Part shown: positions 59,601 through 64,000 of the stretch, in pieces
Numbering within the stretch: position 1 is the first letter of the stretch
Layout of the letters: every line of letters starts with the position of its first letter
Position numbers and translations under genes: made by a program
Origin: Holophagae bacterium
GTDB lineage: Bacteria > Acidobacteriota > Holophagae > Acanthopleuribacterales > Acanthopleuribacteraceae
Length of the DNA stretch: 64,000 bases
Assembly (NCBI GenBank): GCA_030429565.1
Contig: JAUIFE010000010.1
Coordinates: 124,001 to 188,000 of the forward strand
Direction of reading: 5' to 3'
The notes under the pieces: model-generated
Database searches by the model: none
Told to the model about the DNA's origin: nothing
The model's input: only the letters and a program-made list of their open reading frames with translations

Positions 59601-62600
59601 AACGTATGGCCGGCCGCGACGGCGCCGCGCAAACCGAAGCGCAACGCCTCTTGGCCGCGATTTGGCGCGATTACTTCAAAACCGAGGTCGGCATTCACGA
59701 TAACTTCTTTGACCTCGGCGGCGACAGTATCCTCAGTATCCAGATCAGCTCGCGCGCCCGCCGGCTCGGTCTCAACCTCGGCGCCGGCGACCTTTTCCGC
59801 CACCAAACGATTGCCGTCGTTTGCGCCAACCTTAACCAGGCTACCCGCGACGACGACGCGGCCTCGCCCTTGGGCACCTACCCGCCGACGCCGATCCAGC
59901 GCGGTTTCCTGCGCCTCAACGGACCGCGCCACCACTACAACCAATGCCTGCTGCTCGATCTGCCCGCCGACAGCGACGGCGATGCACTGCACACGGCCTT
60001 GGTGCAGCTGATCGAACACCACGCCGGCCTGCGTACCCGGTTTGAGAACGGCGTCGCCACCGTGCCGCCGTTCGATCCCGCCCGCGCCGCCGCCTGTATC
60101 GAACGGGTCGCCGGCGCCCCCGACCGGGCGCGTATGGACGCCGCCCACGTTTCTTTTGACCTGGCGGTCGGCTATTTGCTGCGCGCCGTCATCTTCCAAC
60201 AAGAAGGCGCCTGCCAGTGCCTTCTGGTGATCCACCACCTCGTCGTCGACGGCGTTTCGTGGCGCATTCTGCTCGAAGACCTGCACAGCGCCTACACCGG
60301 CGTCCACAGACAACAACCCGTGCAGCTCGCCGGCGCGACGCCCTTCGCCGTGTGGGCCGAACGCCAAGCGCAACACGGCGCCCAAACGGCGTTACGCCGC
60401 GCCGCACTGGCCTGGGACGCCCAACTGGCCGATGCACCAACCTTGTTCGCCACCGTCCAAGGTCCACGCACCGGCGCCGTCACCTGTACCGCCGACGTCC
60501 ACCTGCCCGCCGCAACGACCGCCCTCCTGAGCCGCGCCGACAAGGCCTACCACACCCAAATCGACGACCTGCTTTTGGCCGCGCTGGCACTGAGCTTCTG
60601 CGAACAGGGTGAACCCGACATCCTCGTCGACCTGGAAGGCCACGGTCGCCGCCCACTGTTCCACGAACCCCACCCCGACCGCACCGTTGGCTGGTTCACC
60701 AGCTTGTGTCCGCTGCGCTTACGCGGCGACGCCGACGACCTCGGCACCCTGATCAAAAACGTCAAGGAACACCGTCGCCAAGCGCCTTACCACGGACGCG
60801 CCGTCCACCTTGCCCGCGAACAGGACGCCGCCGGCTTCACCGCACCGACCCCGCGTTTGCTGTTCAATTACATGGGCCGCTTTGAAACCGCAAGCGGCGA
60901 TTGGCGGGTCAGCGACGAGAATCCCGGCACGCCGATTGACCCAACCCTCGAACGCAGCCACCTGGTCGAAGTCAACCTCAGCCACGGCGAGCGGTTGCGC
61001 GCCGAATGGTCGTGGCACGCCGATCTCGACGGGGAGGTCATGCAGGATTTGGCAGATGGTTTCATCGACGCCTTAACGCGTATCCTGCAACACTGCTGCG
61101 ACGGTCGTCACGGCTGCCACACCGTTTCCGATTTCCCCTTGGCCGCACTGCAACCCGAACAGCTGGCCGAACTTGAAGCACAACACGCCCCCATCGAAAC
61201 CATCGTTCCACTGTCACCACTGCAACAAGGCCTACTTTATGAAACCCAGGTCCACGCCGAAACCGGCGTATACTTCGAGCAGATTCAGGTGCGCGTCCTG
61301 CCGCCCTTCGACAGCGCCCTGCTGCGTAGCGCATGGCAGTGCTGTTTGGACCGCCACGCGGTTCTGCGCGGCGTCGTCCCGCGCGGTGATTTTGCCGAAC
61401 CGCTGCTGCTGATTCCCGCGACCGCGACCCTTCCTTGGCACGAGGCCGACTGGCGCGACTGCGACCCAGCCGAGTGGGACACGCGTTTCGCCGCCTTCCT
61501 CGCCGAAGACCGCGCTCAGGGTGTCACCTTCGACGGCTCGCTGTTACTGCGGGTCGCACTGTTCCATCATCCCGACGGCTCGGCGCGTTTGGTATTTAGC
61601 CACCACCACCTACTGCTCGACGGCTGGTCGTTGCCGATCCTCACCCGCGACCTCATCCAAAGCTACCGCGCGCTCGCTCACGGCCAACCATCACCGGCAA
61701 CAGCGACCCGGCCGTTCACGGATTACCTGGCTTGGTTGCGCCGCCAAGACTTGACGGCGGCGCGTCAATTCTGGCGCGAACGTTTGGGCGCAATCACCGC
61801 ACCGACACCGCTCACGCTCGCCGACGGTCACGCCCACGTCGGCCCGATGGCCGAAGAAGTGCTCACCTTCGACAAACAAGACACCGCCGCCTTGGAGCAG
61901 CTGGCGCGCACGCAACGCGTCACGCTCGCCACCATTGTGCAAGCGCTGTGGGGTTTGATGCTGGCCCGCGCCGCCGGCCACAAACTCGCCGTCTTTGGTG
62001 CGACTGTTAGCGGTCGACCCGGAGAACTCGCGGGTGTCGCCGACATGGTTGGTCTGTTCATTAACAGCCTGCCCGTCGTCGTCACGGCCAACGACCACCA
62101 ACCGATTTCATCCTGGTTACGTGATTTGCAACGCGACCTGGAACAGCAACAACACTTCACCTGGACGCCGCTCCACGAAATCACCGCCTGCAGTGGGTTA
62201 CCCGCCGGCGAAGCGCTGTTCCAGTCGTTAATTGTGTTCGAGAACTACCCCATCGACAGCGATGGAGCGGCCCGTAAGCCAGGTGAGGGTGCGCTGGTTT
62301 TCGCCCATGCCGACGCCCCGGTCCAAATCGACAGGCCACTGGGACTCATGGTGTTACCTGGCGAAACCACAACGCTAAGGCTTTCGTACCGCACGACGCA
62401 GTTCTGCGCGGCCACGGGCACAACGCTTGCCTCCTGGCTGCACCACCTGGTACGCACGCTGCTCCAGCTGCACGCCTCACCCACCGGCTTGGACGGCGCC
62501 GCGCTCGCCCAGCTGCGCCTGCCCGCGCCCGATCCGCGTTTGTTTGCTGACGCCACGCCCGTCGGCGACCTCGTCGGCGACTTGCAACGCGCCTTCAGCC

Positions 62601-64000
62601 GCCACGCCGATCAGCCCGCCGTACTGGGCCCCGACACGAGCCTGAGTTACCGCGAATTGGCAAGACGCGTGTACACCACCGCGCACCGCCTCATCGCCGC
62701 CGGCTTGCGCCACGAACAACCCGTCGCCTTGCTGCTCGAGGCGAACCCCGACTGTATCGTCGCCATGTTGGCCGTGCTGCACGCGGGCGGGGTCATCCTC
62801 TACCTGGATCCAGATCACCCGCACGAACGCCTGCAACTGATGGTCGACGACGCGCGGCCCGTCTTGGTCTTGTGTGATACCACAACCGCCGGCAAAGCCG
62901 CCGCCTTGCCCGGCGCCGCCTTGCTCAACCTCGATGAACCTGCACCGGACGGCCCCCAGGACGCACCACCCGCCGTGACGCTGTTCCCCACCCAAGCCGC
63001 GTACCTAATTTACACCTCCGGCTCAACCGGCCGGCCCAAGGCCGTCAGTGTGACCCACGCCGGCTGGGCCAACGTCGCCGCGCACCACATAAACTTGCTC
63101 GAATTGGGTCCCGGTCGACGCGTCTTCCAGTTCGCCTCACTCGCCTTCGACGTCGCCATGCTCGACCTTGCCATGGCCCTGCAAAGCGGCGCCGCACTTG
63201 TCGTGGTCCCACGCCCGCGGCGCATGCCCGGTCCCGAATTAACCGCCTTGCTGCACACCCAGGCCGTCACCACCGCCCAGATCTCACCACCCGCCGCCGC
63301 TTTGCTTAACCCCGACGAAATGCCGGCGTTCCGGCAACTCATCATGGGCGGCGAAACCCCGCCGCCCTCGCTCGTGCGCCGTTGGAGCGCCGCCGGGTGC
63401 GCCGTTTACAACGCATACGGTCCCACCGAAACCACCGTGTGCGTCGCCATCGACGGTCCGCTCGATCCCGAACGCAGCGCCACCATCGGTCGACCGTTGC
63501 CGGGCGTGCGTTGTTACGTGCTCGACCCCCAACTGGCACCCGTCGCCGACGGCGTGCCCGGAAAACTCTATATCGCCGGTGTCGCCGTGGCACGCGGTTA
63601 TCTACAACGGCCGGACCTCACCGCCGCGCGTTTCGTACCCGATCCCTTCGCCAACCAGGCCGGCGCGCGTATGTTTGATTCCGGCGATTGGGTGCGCCGC
63701 TTGCCCGACGGCCGTTTGCTTTTCATCGGGCGCCGCGACGATCAGGTCAAGATTCGCGGCCACCGCGTCGAACTCGGCGAAATTGAAACGTGCCTCAACC
63801 AATTGCCACAGGTCGATCTGGCCGTGGTACGGACGCGCGAGATCGACGCTGAAACGCGGCTTGTCGCCTGGTACACGCTTGCTGAAAACGACCGCTTGCG
63901 CGCCGAACAGGTCGACCAATGGCGCCAACTCTACGACAAGTCCTACCGCGAAACCGCCGACACACCGCATCCCGCACAGGACTTTACCGGCTGGAACAGC
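44636..64000 (+). CDS. Giant non-ribosomal peptide synthetase, five modules seen (3' end outside window)
   Basis: ATG at 44636 follows CGGAG with 8-base spacing. The frame stays open to the last base: 6455 codons in the window, with no stop. Order: C-A-PCP, then three C-A-PCP-E modules, then C-A with the start of a methyltransferase insert. The chain presumably arrives from the ACP of PKS3 and is joined to the first amino acid by C1 (HHIAIDG, His172). Carrier serines: 1051, 2095, 3579, 5031. A-domain pocket residues (GrsA numbering 235-236-239-278-299-301-322-330-331, Lys517 assumed): DVQFIAQVI (proline-like), DLKNFGTDV, DASTVAAVC (tyrosine), DIFNLAGIY, DVLIIGAVC; the unnamed ones I cannot assign. 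Three epimerases imply three D residues in a row. No thioesterase is in view, so more modules or a release domain lie beyond the edge. Cytoplasmic enzyme. Confidence 0.95.
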   Translation, partial: MSDKLSKLTRDQKAAHAAKLLGRDHKHDDRVAAPSLAEPTAAKTVPTSHGQRALWFLQRLYPHSHAYHVTFPIQFEAAPDRDALQRAWRQLQQRHASLRTRFIETQGALWQTADGPPLQWHEHDLRGLDENDQLAQIAALYAAPLDLASGVICRVHLIQRADHLFLMLPVIHHIAIDGHAIVVVLQELEQLYREQTGAVAAQAWTPPTPYRTFATWQEQWLASPDADAAEKFWRDKLAFPLPTLNLPTDFPPPPTRSLRGASYHLQLDADLVARLKKTAADNGATLFHLCLTAYQCLLTRLSGQDEVLVGIPTAARPDTAFARTVGYFINPVVVAATVADQPRFSTLLARTRRETVDAFAHRHFPFSLLIEKLQPTRNADQTPIFQAAFNFLQLPGQQQLAGLFVPRDSAPPVDWGGLPAGGFQFNQQSGQFDLLFDLFEAKGTLYGAVKYNPDLFDAARIKRMAGHYAQLLRGIAADPLAPVNRYQLLTVAEQQMLNTWHIGTHQPIPRDFIRQAWAAQVARQPNAVVLTTDTATVDYAELERRANQLAYHLQSLGAGADTIIALAMPRGIPLMTAWLAVWKSGAAFVPLDPDYPQDRLAYMLTDAEATILISDGPHPFTGAFHTVDLCEDAAAIAAQPDSAPTPPIDAHALAWIVYTSGSTGRPKGVAVARALWENFIAWHLQASASTHSPCTLQFSAVGFDVSFQEVFVSLCGGGAVALPDAATRRDPHLLLQFIQRHQVTRLFMPFAGLAQLIETATTANLFPTCLEVVITAGEPLTVTAPVRRFFRETGARLINQYGLSETHVITEEALDGDPDHWPALPAIGRPINGVAMHVLDRHGNPVPVGVPGELVASGACLMRGYVHLPALNAAALRPDHLSGQAGSRLFYTGDTAIRLADGRLQCLGRKDRRIKIRGYRVEPAEVETRLAGLAGVQEAAVAVRRQGDTPTLHAWIVTESGRQPDGDDLRRKLARLMPDAMVPTTISTIAALPRTASGKRDLDALVVPAPAPPETTADDVNLALVLQLWHELLPSATITHDSDFFALGGHSLLATRLVLRLKQAAHVPVTLAHLFHHTTPAAQAQLLHRLSQGEQPTLQRATEADAYPLSFNQSRLWFLEQLEGPLAAYTMPAALRLRGPLDITRLQTACTALVARHAVLRSLFPAEDGVPVQQIRAADDAVLQILDLRALDNAARAAAVADHHREACTRPFVLAEEPPLRARLLQIDTDEHLLLLTLHHIAFDAWSFGIFFDELARLYRDPATTLAANPFRFVDHAAHQRAWLTETVTAPALSYWRDKLTGAPPLIELPLDRPRPPARSYAGGHVQHHLAPAWVSDLRALSAGVGVTEFTSLLAATALLLSRYSGSDDLCIGVPIANRDTPETRHTIGFFVNTMVCRLDTAGPHHFQDLLQQTRTTFMEALRHSWVPFDRIVETLHPERNLSHTPLFQVMLVMEEADQALRLDLDGLQVETLPPPVVWSKFDLVFYFRRDDDGGLTLTLEYSSDLFLAATADQLCRHLINLLRAAVAEPLKPLIDLDLIEPNRPEALTPQGQDRHAPVHQQFEQQAARTPNACALIAGSRRLTFDELNRAANHLAHRLIAMGVAPGRRVAVALPRSPEVVVAIYAVLKAGGAYVPLDPNYPDQRLQLMLDEADPVVLITRGEVAARLPHGTAQRLLLDEAHPAGADHNPNIVVRDSDPIYVIFTSGSTGKPKGAVVNHRGFSALVLWYLAEFAMNADDRNLLVSALSFDLTQKNLYAPLIAGGTLVFAPDAVFDPHALATTIKQQRITLINCTPSSFYPLAESAPADLDSLRLVFLGGEPIHMARLMPWLRTMTRPAEIVNTYGPTECSDVVSFYRVTRPEHFLNQPIPIGHAIDGSELIVLDKRRRRLPPGAVGELYIGGTCLGDGYLNDPQKTAAKFLPVGVDGALFYASGDRVRQRADGEIEFLGRVDHQVKVRGFRVEPGEIEKVLGEHASLRACAVMARPNRDGHLQLQAWYIAHEDAAVDAGTLRAWLAARLPAYMVPAGFTALDAFPLTPSGKVDYKGLPEPAAAADPSLRRAEDPLEAELCAIWAAVLDRPEVGVDENFFDLGGDSILSIQIVARIRAAGYQLQPRHIFQHQTVAELAGRLAQAAPSVVHRAETGMVVPLTPIQRRFFAQPGPTHHYNQSALLHLTNQDPDALEQALNQVVAHHDGFRLRFRAQQQSYAAEAGTVTLQRIDLSQLPADAVAACLAHTADWCQGWLNEAEGPLIGATWFATGARSGYLLLVIHHLIVDGVSWRFLLEDLAATCAARAAHRPHQLPPARAGWDAWCRHLAALAEDEAVTSQADHWRAVGAGTHQLGAGLGTYDRRVGAERRYQAAFSSQATARLVEAVPAACTVEPYALLVAALAEALSQVRAGLAGPDQPMLLDLEGHGRPSDGELDLSRTLGWFTTLAPIRLDLPPNRAAALKTVRRRLHHLRKHGLSYGLLRRVNPKTAAAMADLPQADVLFNYLGRFDAEPAPGWRLTDKPRGAEHHPEREREHLLSIVALVLGGQLQTTWSYPEGAFHESEIAALADAFHTALEQGVAFCLAHRRPATLPSDFEYVTLDADQLDALLRRYPDAPAVYPLTPVQQGLLYESLVDRNQQGAYFEQTLLTLSGPLEPARLEQAWHQVVDHFEALRVAVVYEGWEQPVQVVCGSRAVPVTHHAGDQLTEFLAADRAAGIDIGSAPALRINVFPTAADTHVIVLSYHHLLLDGWSLALVTDCLLRCYAGRPTTPATPLRAYMGWLAERAPAAAENFWRERLADRAAATQLNLPRPQPCDAARLHQRRDLSAAQTERLRTWAQRRRLTLNTLLEAAWALLLAQYSGEDDVVFGVTVAGRPADVRGMERLVGLLINTLPVRLRVQPDEPLTTWLAQHQQQRAAIEEHGHLPLSQLARLAGHNPLFESLLVYESYPVDSAFAQATADGYAGLRISDFDGVEVTHYPLNLMVVPGPCLRLKLTTDADRCDAATAAAMLDHLVHLLLQFPETACARDLCHTTAAQAATLLAAGRGPNTPLPVHGDTLCDWLDHQAGQQPDAPALRGDDDEAWDYHTLAARVDAVAEALIARRLDLETPVALWCRRGPATIAALLGILKAGAVYVPLDPAHPPTRLRALVAQAQPALLLCSGPPPNWYGDGPSLDLNDLPDRPQTRPQTRIIDPAQAAYLLFTSGTSGHPKGVVVTHAGITNLAAAQIEHFAIDTSSVVLQFAAMSFDASISEIATAVCAGAVLQTAARDALLPGEPLSQTICEKGVTHVTLPPSVLRAMPADSLAGLHTLVSAGEALDQPLRDRFAHLPRFINAYGPTETTVCASVGDNLNAGAPVSLGNALANTQLAVVDRHGRLQPDGLAGELTIAGLGLARGYHNDPARTAACFVPDPFSDRAGARCYRSGDEVRRENGLLQYLGRIDQQIKVRGVRIEPAEIILALNAHPAVAQAAVTVDDGPLGRRLIAYLVAAADVTAPDAATLRAWLAERLPEAMLPNLFLHLPALPLTAAGKLDRAALPHPDEGRRLAGAVYAAPQTPVQQQLCALWAELLNLPRVGIRDHFFALGGDSIQSMQMVARAAARGLILTPRQVFAFPTIEALSALVRGERPEATPVTPARGRLPLTPITHWLLETTTTPHHFNQSLLLTTTDRVEVAHLRRALHLLWSHHDGLRLRRADRDSLYIDDAVPAPELLTVLAADACLETAARDIHQGFDLDQGGLLHALWQPASPGGRLYLAAHHLVVDTVSWQILTHDLHQLLTALATDSAPQLPARTTSLRQRAEELQAAATNTTVRAMLDHWSAVGADVTRFAGAPAGSAERRRKLQRFDSETTANLLQRVPAAWRTRTHEVLLSALDRALAGLGYGPLLVDVEGHGRDALLHDTDLSRTVGWMTAFFPHRLAGDRAETPVATLKRTKEQLRGLPFNGLSYGVLRYLNDDTAQELRATQAEIGFNYVGRFELDPDSAWRLQETDWDANQPADFPWPHALNIEAWVHAGALHMQWRFSPNRLDDTHVDRLADAFAHELNTLINACLQPGVARFTPSDFPLVTITDADLTRLQNAYPGLRRLLPFSPLQRGLYFETLADVDGDLYLEQAVFRLQGALDAERLHAAWQNVLDRHDALRAAFLDHPLQLIADGLTLPWQTLDWRGCADWQAALATLRDQDRAVPFDLSRPPLLRLTLIILGDEDHLLMLTNHHLILDGWSLPLLLREVLQLHADPACALPPAPSFATWLTWLAERDPAAEQAFLETRRFDAAEVATLDLPAASPDQPQRGQWRYRLSGAPLQRLHQQAATYGVTPNTMLRAAWALTLDRYSGAGRRVMGVTVATRPPHINGINQMVGLLINSLPLPVTIDEQQSVQDWLTELQHQQSQLLPYSHIELSRFGNGRLFDNLYVYESYPVGAATDDRLRLSAIPSEEHTNYRLTLIAVPESDALTLNLGWRDTHTTLIERLGRELTETLAWLADNGTAALHRRPLPLPACSSSATTADPNSPLLIERFEARVAREPDTTAVIDGTREVSLAELNDAANRIAATLIAIGVGPEHRVALLCPRRWSMIAGLLGILKSGAAYLPLDPAYPSERLAGMLNDAGARVLLHAAGCDATLAGDPTRLDLDALLAAVDQAAPANPAKPRRLTPQHPAYVLYTSGSSGRPKGVVVTHANLCAFLDGVAALVPAEIHAVTLASTSICFDISVFELFLPLTRGGCLVLADNALAVPDLPAADRLTLINTVPSAAAELVRRGELPANLRAVLCAGEKLAPDLVDQLIAAGVPTVYDGYGPTETTIYATLTRREAGAPATIGRPTPGTRSYVLDGRLRPVPQGVPGELYLGGAQLARGYHRRPGLTAAAWCPDPFADKAGARLYRTGDLVRWDEAGRLCYLGRVDRQIKLRGFRIEPGEIERSLRGLPGVAEAVVDVVSVGERQALTAWLVAATQQPVTEVRAALSTTLPEPMQPTQVIYLERLPRTANGKLDRARLPLPQRMAGRDGAAQTEAQRLLAAIWRDYFKTEVGIHDNFFDLGGDSILSIQISSRARRLGLNLGAGDLFRHQTIAVVCANLNQATRDDDAASPLGTYPPTPIQRGFLRLNGPRHHYNQCLLLDLPADSDGDALHTALVQLIEHHAGLRTRFENGVATVPPFDPARAAACIERVAGAPDRARMDAAHVSFDLAVGYLLRAVIFQQEGACQCLLVIHHLVVDGVSWRILLEDLHSAYTGVHRQQPVQLAGATPFAVWAERQAQHGAQTALRRAALAWDAQLADAPTLFATVQGPRTGAVTCTADVHLPAATTALLSRADKAYHTQIDDLLLAALALSFCEQGEPDILVDLEGHGRRPLFHEPHPDRTVGWFTSLCPLRLRGDADDLGTLIKNVKEHRRQAPYHGRAVHLAREQDAAGFTAPTPRLLFNYMGRFETASGDWRVSDENPGTPIDPTLERSHLVEVNLSHGERLRAEWSWHADLDGEVMQDLADGFIDALTRILQHCCDGRHGCHTVSDFPLAALQPEQLAELEAQHAPIETIVPLSPLQQGLLYETQVHAETGVYFEQIQVRVLPPFDSALLRSAWQCCLDRHAVLRGVVPRGDFAEPLLLIPATATLPWHEADWRDCDPAEWDTRFAAFLAEDRAQGVTFDGSLLLRVALFHHPDGSARLVFSHHHLLLDGWSLPILTRDLIQSYRALAHGQPSPATATRPFTDYLAWLRRQDLTAARQFWRERLGAITAPTPLTLADGHAHVGPMAEEVLTFDKQDTAALEQLARTQRVTLATIVQALWGLMLARAAGHKLAVFGATVSGRPGELAGVADMVGLFINSLPVVVTANDHQPISSWLRDLQRDLEQQQHFTWTPLHEITACSGLPAGEALFQSLIVFENYPIDSDGAARKPGEGALVFAHADAPVQIDRPLGLMVLPGETTTLRLSYRTTQFCAATGTTLASWLHHLVRTLLQLHASPTGLDGAALAQLRLPAPDPRLFADATPVGDLVGDLQRAFSRHADQPAVLGPDTSLSYRELARRVYTTAHRLIAAGLRHEQPVALLLEANPDCIVAMLAVLHAGGVILYLDPDHPHERLQLMVDDARPVLVLCDTTTAGKAAALPGAALLNLDEPAPDGPQDAPPAVTLFPTQAAYLIYTSGSTGRPKAVSVTHAGWANVAAHHINLLELGPGRRVFQFASLAFDVAMLDLAMALQSGAALVVVPRPRRMPGPELTALLHTQAVTTAQISPPAAALLNPDEMPAFRQLIMGGETPPPSLVRRWSAAGCAVYNAYGPTETTVCVAIDGPLDPERSATIGRPLPGVRCYVLDPQLAPVADGVPGKLYIAGVAVARGYLQRPDLTAARFVPDPFANQAGARMFDSGDWVRRLPDGRLLFIGRRDDQVKIRGHRVELGEIETCLNQLPQVDLAVVRTREIDAETRLVAWYTLAENDRLRAEQVDQWRQLYDKSYRETADTPHPAQDFTGWNS
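44760..47880 (+). other. NRPS module 1: C-A(Pro-like)-PCP
   Basis: C about 44770-46090 (HHIAIDG at 45149). A about 46170-47650 (VYTSGSTGRPKGV, QYGLSETH, FYTGDTA, KIRGYRVEPAEVE). The pocket DVQFIAQVI differs from the classic proline code DVQxIAHVV at two sites (H to Q, V to I). PCP LGGHSL with Ser at 47786. No epimerase, so an L residue is expected. Confidence 0.85.
47950..52420 (+). other. NRPS module 2: C-A-PCP-E
   Basis: C about 47950-49230; its active motif reads HHIAFDA (48350), with alanine for the usual final glycine. A about 49290-50790 (FTSGSTGKPKGA, TYGPTECS), pocket DLKNFGTDV, substrate not assigned. PCP LGGDSILS, Ser at 50918. E about 51065-52400 with HHLIVDGVSWR (51446), LEGHGR and FNYLGRF: an active-looking epimerase. 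Confidence 0.85.
52455..56800 (+). other. NRPS module 3: C-A(Tyr)-PCP-E
   Basis: C about 52455-53720 (HHLLLDGW at 52835), expected to take a D-residue donor. A about 53760-55230 (FTSGTSGHPKGV, AYGPTETT). The pocket DASTVAAVC matches a published tyrosine code as I recall it. PCP LGGDSIQS, Ser at 55370. E about 55530-56790 with HHLVVDTVSWQ (threonine in place of glycine), VEGHGR and FNYVGRF. Confidence 0.85.
56875..61110 (+). other. NRPS module 4: C-A-PCP-E
   Basis: C about 56875-58080 (HHLILDGW at 57251). A about 58150-59600 (YTSGSSGRPKGV, GYGPTETT), pocket DIFNLAGIY, not confidently assignable. PCP LGGDSILS, Ser at 59726. E about 59875-61110 with HHLVVDGVSWR (60233), LEGHGR and FNYMGRF. Confidence 0.85.
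61205..64000 (+). other. NRPS module 5 (partial): C-A with N-methyltransferase insert starting at the edge
   Basis: C about 61205-62490 (HHLLLDGW, first His 61604). A about 62560-63880 (YTSGSTGRPKAV, AYGPTETT, KIRGHRVELGEIE), pocket DVLIIGAVC, not assigned. The last residues in the window (WRQLYDKSY... then DFTGWNS) are the usual opening of the SAM-dependent N-methyltransferase that interrupts A domains between motifs A8 and A9. Confidence 0.8.

Overview
The window is GC-rich, apart from a few AT-rich intergenic stretches, and carries secreted multidomain proteins and a very large PKS/NRPS locus. This points to a metabolite-rich, probably environmental or marine bacterium. An acidobacterium of the Acanthopleuribacter/Sulfidibacter type or a myxobacterium would fit, but this is a low-confidence inference from gene style only.

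Layout. (1) 1-843: the 3' part of a peroxiredoxin gene with a terminator, then tRNA-Asn with a good sigma70-type promoter. (2) 844-4151: a gene for a REP-associated-type tyrosine (HUH) transposase, flanked on both sides by repeat arrays. The arrays share one core (AGCCAGGACACCCAC) and stand in opposite orientation left and right of the gene; a lone copy lies at about 6057. (3) 4152-5885 (minus): a secreted protein combining an AbfB-like beta-trefoil, a Vps62-like region and an aerolysin-like pore-forming region. (4) 7193-24136: an apparent operon of a secreted Rhs/YD-repeat polymorphic toxin (dockerin, NHL repeats, YD repeats, Hint, C-terminal toxin), a small putative immunity gene, and a giant secreted protein (astacin-like protease, LRRs, a cohesin-like domain, 21 PKD domains, 3 PPC domains). 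(5) 24.2-26.1 kb: an AT-richer insert with two small orphan genes. (6) 26099-28177 (minus): an ABC exporter with an HMA-like N-terminus, divergent from the biosynthetic genes. (7) 28528-64000: a hybrid PKS-NRPS assembly line that runs off the right edge.

Assembly line. PKS1 is KS-AT(dead)-cMT-KR-ACP. PKS2 is KS-AT(malonyl-type)-DH-KR-ACP. PKS3 is KS-(no AT)-DH-cMT-KR-ACP. Only one AT in the window looks catalytically competent. PKS2 and PKS3 are in the same frame and separated by a single TAA codon placed inside an ACP, just after its phosphopantetheine serine. The NRPS begins 35 bases after PKS3 and stays open for at least 6455 codons: C-A-PCP, three C-A-PCP-E modules, then C-A with the beginning of an N-methyltransferase insert at the edge. 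The adenylation pocket residues read as proline-like in module 1 and tyrosine in module 3; the others I could not assign. The predicted product is a polyketide-capped peptide with three consecutive D-configured residues and a later N-methylated residue, probably exported by the neighbouring ABC transporter.

The most unusual items are the transposase with its inverted flanking repeat family, the ACP-splitting stop codon, the dead/missing AT domains, and the dockerin-toxin/cohesin-scaffold neighbours.
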